64,000 nt of DNA, from contig NZ_LMNL01000001.1 of assembly GCF_001422985.1 (NCBI RefSeq), positions 381,151 to 445,150 on the forward strand, in the 5' to 3' direction. Positions within the stretch are counted from its first letter, which is position 1, and every line of letters begins with the position of its first letter. Below are positions 59,725 to 64,000 of this stretch, piece after piece. A program made the translations under genes and the position numbers. The DNA is from Methylobacterium sp. Leaf117 (GTDB lineage Bacteria; Pseudomonadota; Alphaproteobacteria; Rhizobiales; Beijerinckiaceae). The notes below the pieces were generated by a model that worked only from the letters and a program-made list of their open reading frames with translations, was not told the DNA's origin and ran no database searches.

Positions 59725-60150
59725 TTAGATCCGACAGGCGCCCGCCAACGCCGTATTCTCGGCCTCGGTGAACAGCCGTGAGCGAATGAGGAAGCGCTTG
59801 TCGCGTCCGTTCTCCAGGGAGAACATGCCGCCGCGCCCCGGCACCACATCGAGGATGAGGTGCGTGTGCTTCCAGACCGCGAACTGGGGCCGGCTGATCC
59901 AGAAATCGGCCCCCGCCACCGTGCCGAGATGGACGTCGCTGTCGCCGGTCAGGAAATCGCCCACCGGGTAGCACATCGGCGACGAGCCATCGCAGCACCC
60001 ACCCGATTGGTGGAACATCACCGGCCCATGGTCGGCCCGCAATTCCTCGATCAGCGCGACTGCCGCCGGTGTTGCGGTGACGCGCAGGGGCGTACCGTCC
60101 GCGCCGGCCTGATCGGCGGAATTCGGATCGAGGGATGCGGTCGCGGTCAT
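59725..60150 (-). CDS. DUF779 domain protein
   Basis: A 141-residue protein from ATG 60150, with GGAGA eight bases upstream; the frame is open further but without family sequence. It contains the DUF779 signature: VMFHQSGGCCDGSSPMCYPV with three cysteines, GDFLTGDSDVHLGTVAGADF, WISRPQFAVWKHTHLILDVV, GMFSLENGRDKRFLIRSRLF. DUF779 genes sit next to ALDH genes of the AldB/AcoD type. The conserved CC...C cluster suggests a metal or redox role. The biochemical function is unknown. Confidence 0.92.
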   Translation of the reverse strand: MTATASLDPNSADQAGADGTPLRVTATPAAVALIEELRADHGPVMFHQSGGCCDGSSPMCYPVGDFLTGDSDVHLGTVAGADFWISRPQFAVWKHTHLILDVVPGRGGMFSLENGRDKRFLIRSRLFTEAENTALAGACRI

Positions 60151-60210
60151 CGCGGGGTCTCCGTGAACAGGTCTGTCCGGACAGATAGGGCAGGGGACGA
60201 GCACGGGAAC

Positions 60211-60240
60211 GAAAAAGCCCCGGCCGTTGCCGGCCGGGGC
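60211..60240 (-). terminator. Factor-independent terminator between aldB-type gene and DUF779 gene
   Basis: GCCCCGGCCG at 60217-60226 pairs with CGGCCGGGGC at 60231-60240 over 10 bp. On the minus strand five T follow. It lies 34 bp after the aldehyde dehydrogenase stop, so the DUF779 gene is either separately expressed or made at a lower level through read-through. Confidence 0.85.
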
Positions 60241-60274
60241 AAGTCTCATTCGGGTCCCGAACGGTTCGCCGGTC

Positions 60275-61795
<1,521 letters not shown>

Positions 61796-61994
61796 CGCGT
61801 ATCCTCCTGGTTTGTTTTTATGAACCGCAGCCAAGGCTAGGCGGCGCGTCAAATCAAGATGGACTTTTGGCCAACAGATCGACCGCGCGGCGGAGCCCGC
61901 AGGCTGGAACGCACCCGTGTCCGGGATGGCGTCCCGGCCGGCATCCGGATGCTAGTCCGGTTTCGACGGGTTGGCGACCCGGAGGGTGGGTCGC

Positions 61995-63398
61995 TCAGGG
62001 CTGGATCGCCCGGGCGAGACGCCGCGTCGAGATCCGGCGGGCCGTGCGGGAATCGATGCGCGGCCCGGCCCAGGTTTGGCCCGGTGCGTCAAGCATAAGG
62101 CCGGTCGCCCGCCCGTCGGGCTCGATGTCGAGGGCGATGCGGGTCCCGTCCCCGCCCACGAACACCCGGTCGCTCTCGGGAGCCAGAACCAGCCGGGGCA
62201 GATCGGTCCCCTGCGCCACCAGTCCGTCGCCCGCACGCGTCAGCCGGACGATGGACCGCGGGCCGGTGCGATACGATCCGGCGTAGCGGTCGAGTACGTT
62301 CGGCGGCACCACGATCCCGGTCGCCTCGGATTGCTCCAGAACGAGCGCCCCGAGGCGTCGCGACAGCGTCTGGGCCGGTGTCGTCTCGGTGTTTCCGAGC
62401 ACCACGATCGTCAGGCCGCGATCCGGATAAGTGTCCTTGATCGCCGAGAAGCCGTGTAGAAACCCGCCATGCGACCAGAGCCGCGCCCCATAGGCTTGCC
62501 CGAGATACAGGCCGAGCCCGTAGCCGTACCCCTCGTCCTTGACCAGCTCCGCCATCGCGGCGGGTCCGAGGACGCGGCCTCCGAGCAGAGACCGATCCCA
62601 CGCCACGAGGTCGTCGACCGTCGAGACCAGGCCCCCGGCGCCGAGCGCCGCCGCGGCCGTGACGGGCGTCGCGTTTCGCCACTGCCCGGCCACGCGATGA
62701 TAGCCGACGGCCCGGTGGGGAACGATCCGTTCGGGATCGGCGTCGCCCGTCCGCGACAGTCCGGCGGGGCCGAGGACGAGGCCGTGCAGCGCCTCCGCGA
62801 ACGATTCGCCGGTCAGGCGCTCGATCACGGCGCCGAGGAGGATGTATCCGGTGTTGCTGTATTCCTGTGCCGAGCCCGCCGGAAACAGCAGCGCCTCGCC
62901 GAACAGCCGGCCGACCACCTCCATTGGCTGGCGCGCCACGCGGGCGATCGTACTGTCGTAATCGGCGAGCGCCGTCACGTTGGGCAAGCCCGAGCGGTGA
63001 TCGAGCAGCATCCGCACGGTGATCGGCGCCCAGCCCGCCGGCAGGCCCGGCATATAGCGGGAGACCGGATCGTCGAGGCCGATCTGCCCCGCCTCCTGCA
63101 GCTTCAGGATCGCCGCGGCCGTGAACTGCTTGCTCAGGGACGCGATGCGGAAACGCGTGTCGGGCGTGTTGGCGATGTCCCACTCGCGATTCGCGGCGCC
63201 GTACGCCTGCCGGAACAGCACGACACCGTCCCGGGCCACGATGACGGCGCCGGAGAACAAGCCCGCGCGCGCATACGGCCGCACCAGCGCGTCGGCCTCG
63301 TCTGCCAAGGAGCGGCGCGATCCGGCCAAAGCCGTCCGGATCGGGACGAGACCGGCCAGGAGCGCGAGCTGAACGATGCGGCGACGGGTCTCGGGCAT
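61995..63398 (-). CDS. Beta-lactamase-fold serine hydrolase (class C/DD-peptidase-like)
   Basis: A 467-residue protein. The N-terminus MPETRRRIVQLALLAGLVPI and following TALAG look like a signal peptide with three arginines. The hydrolase has RIASLSKQFTAAAILKLQEA (SxxK), AQEYSNTGYILLGAVIERL (YxN) and LWSHGGFLHGFSAI (HxG-type third motif). The C-terminal part, about 365-467, forms a separate beta-rich domain (LDRYAGSYRTGPRSIVRLTR), as in PBP4*/esterase-like relatives. Activity could be an esterase, D-aminopeptidase or peptidase; a true beta-lactamase is unlikely. It is periplasmic and divergent from the transporter gene. Confidence 0.9.
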   Translation of the reverse strand: MPETRRRIVQLALLAGLVPIRTALAGSRRSLADEADALVRPYARAGLFSGAVIVARDGVVLFRQAYGAANREWDIANTPDTRFRIASLSKQFTAAAILKLQEAGQIGLDDPVSRYMPGLPAGWAPITVRMLLDHRSGLPNVTALADYDSTIARVARQPMEVVGRLFGEALLFPAGSAQEYSNTGYILLGAVIERLTGESFAEALHGLVLGPAGLSRTGDADPERIVPHRAVGYHRVAGQWRNATPVTAAAALGAGGLVSTVDDLVAWDRSLLGGRVLGPAAMAELVKDEGYGYGLGLYLGQAYGARLWSHGGFLHGFSAIKDTYPDRGLTIVVLGNTETTPAQTLSRRLGALVLEQSEATGIVVPPNVLDRYAGSYRTGPRSIVRLTRAGDGLVAQGTDLPRLVLAPESDRVFVGGDGTRIALDIEPDGRATGLMLDAPGQTWAGPRIDSRTARRISTRRLARAIQP

Positions 63399-63674
63399 GG
63401 GCTGGCGGCCTTACCTCTCGCATCGGGCCGATGAAAGCGATGTCCGGCGACCCCATTCCACACCTTCCCGCCGGTAACGCGAAAAGGTCGAGGCACGCTT
63501 CGCGACGATTGTGGCGCGAGCGCGCCCATCCGTCCGCGAGGCTGGCATGCGGCGGCCCCGATGGCGCCGGCGCGCGGAAGGCACCAACAGCCGGGGCGAG
63601 CGTTCTGGCTCGATGACGATCGGGCCGGCCCGCCCATCCCCCCGGCCCGCCCATCCTCGAAGGACCGTTTTCAG

Positions 63675-64000
63675 GTGACCAGTCCCCCGGCCACGACTCT
63701 CCACGCCCCTGCGGGACCGACCGGCGCCGCAGCGCCCCAGCCCTGGAAGGGACCGGGCTTCGGCGAGTTCGTGGGCATCGTCGCTCTGATGATGGCGGTG
63801 ACCGCCATTTCCATCGACAACCTGCTGCCGGCCTTCCCGGCCATCCAGGCGCGATTCGGCGTTGTCGATCCGAACAGCCTGCAACTGCTGATCTACGTCT
63901 ACATGATCGGATTCGGCACGGCACAGATCGTCTACGGACCGCTCTCCGACACCTACGGCCGCCGCTCCGTCCTGCTCGCTGGCCTCGCGATCTACGTCGT
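63675..64000 (+). CDS. Bcr/CflA-type MFS drug transporter, C-terminus outside window
   Basis: Translated by hand from GTG 63675, with AGGA nine bases upstream; no stop occurs before base 64000, so only 108 codons are seen. After a polar 30-residue start, the sequence shows TM1 (GIVALMMAVTAISIDNLLPA), FPAIQARFG, TM2 (LLIYVYMIGFGTAQIVYGPL) and the MFS loop SDTYGRRSVLLAGLAIYV. The D at the end of TM1 and the GxxxSDxxGRR-like loop are typical of the DHA1 Bcr/CflA group, which exports drugs or small metabolites. Substrate unknown. Confidence 0.9.
   Translation, partial: MTSPPATTLHAPAGPTGAAAPQPWKGPGFGEFVGIVALMMAVTAISIDNLLPAFPAIQARFGVVDPNSLQLLIYVYMIGFGTAQIVYGPLSDTYGRRSVLLAGLAIYV

Overview
The window is 64 kb of GC-rich alphaproteobacterial chromosome, most like Methylobacteriaceae (Methylobacterium/Methylorubrum). 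That call is inferred from protein types I recognise: a DUF6894 protein, a HWE-family histidine kinase, a phasin, Gly/Tyr-rich secreted proteins, a double cold-shock protein and an EgtB/EgtD pair. One promoter also resembles the alphaproteobacterial CTTGAC-N17-CTATAT consensus. I see no phage, insertion sequence, CRISPR array or conjugation gene. This reads as core or lightly accessory chromosome.

Region 1-16 kb is mixed. It holds a YdcF-type envelope protein cut by the window edge, ManC (GDP-mannose supply), a SelW-like redox protein overlapping a membrane HWE kinase, an aldo/keto reductase, a soluble chemoreceptor, an acyl-CoA synthetase and tRNA-Ser(GCT). These are followed by small exported proteins (phospholipase A2-like, Gly/Tyr-rich, low-complexity) with long non-coding gaps between them. 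Region 16.7-24 kb is an envelope and stress block: LemA lipoprotein, two TPM-domain proteins, CstA with YbdD, and YjgN coupled to an M48 protease. Region 24-32.6 kb has an RND permease and adaptor, a DUF2975/XRE pair, a lipoprotein with two degenerate aspartyl-protease motifs plus a PDZ domain, and an MFS carrier.

Region 32.7-45 kb contains rpmG, gor, a DUF459 SGNH-like protein, an overlapping galE-lytic transglycosylase pair divergent from galU, a candidate small RNA, a DUF817 membrane protein, an HtrA-like protease, a DnaJ-domain protein and a D,D-carboxypeptidase with SPOR domain. Region 45-53 kb has a phasin behind two identical operator-like repeats, clpS-clpA, egtB-egtD (ergothioneine) and murI. 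Region 53-64 kb has rpsD, a double cold-shock-domain protein, a single-domain response regulator, ppx/gppA-rlmE, a putatively Tat-exported FMN 2-hydroxyacid dehydrogenase carrying a CxxCH motif, an AldB-type aldehyde dehydrogenase with its DUF779 partner, a beta-lactamase-fold serine hydrolase and the start of a Bcr/CflA transporter.

The most promising observations are the flavoenzyme with a haem-c-type CSDCH motif in its active-site lid region (58.4-59.7 kb), a structured small-RNA candidate carrying UUUCCUCCCU and a UUCG terminator (39.27-39.38 kb), paired TGCATCGCA operators ahead of the phasin gene (44.95-44.99 kb), and the pseudo-protease PDZ lipoprotein (29.9-31.2 kb). All functions come from reading the sequence and recalled family knowledge; no database search was run.
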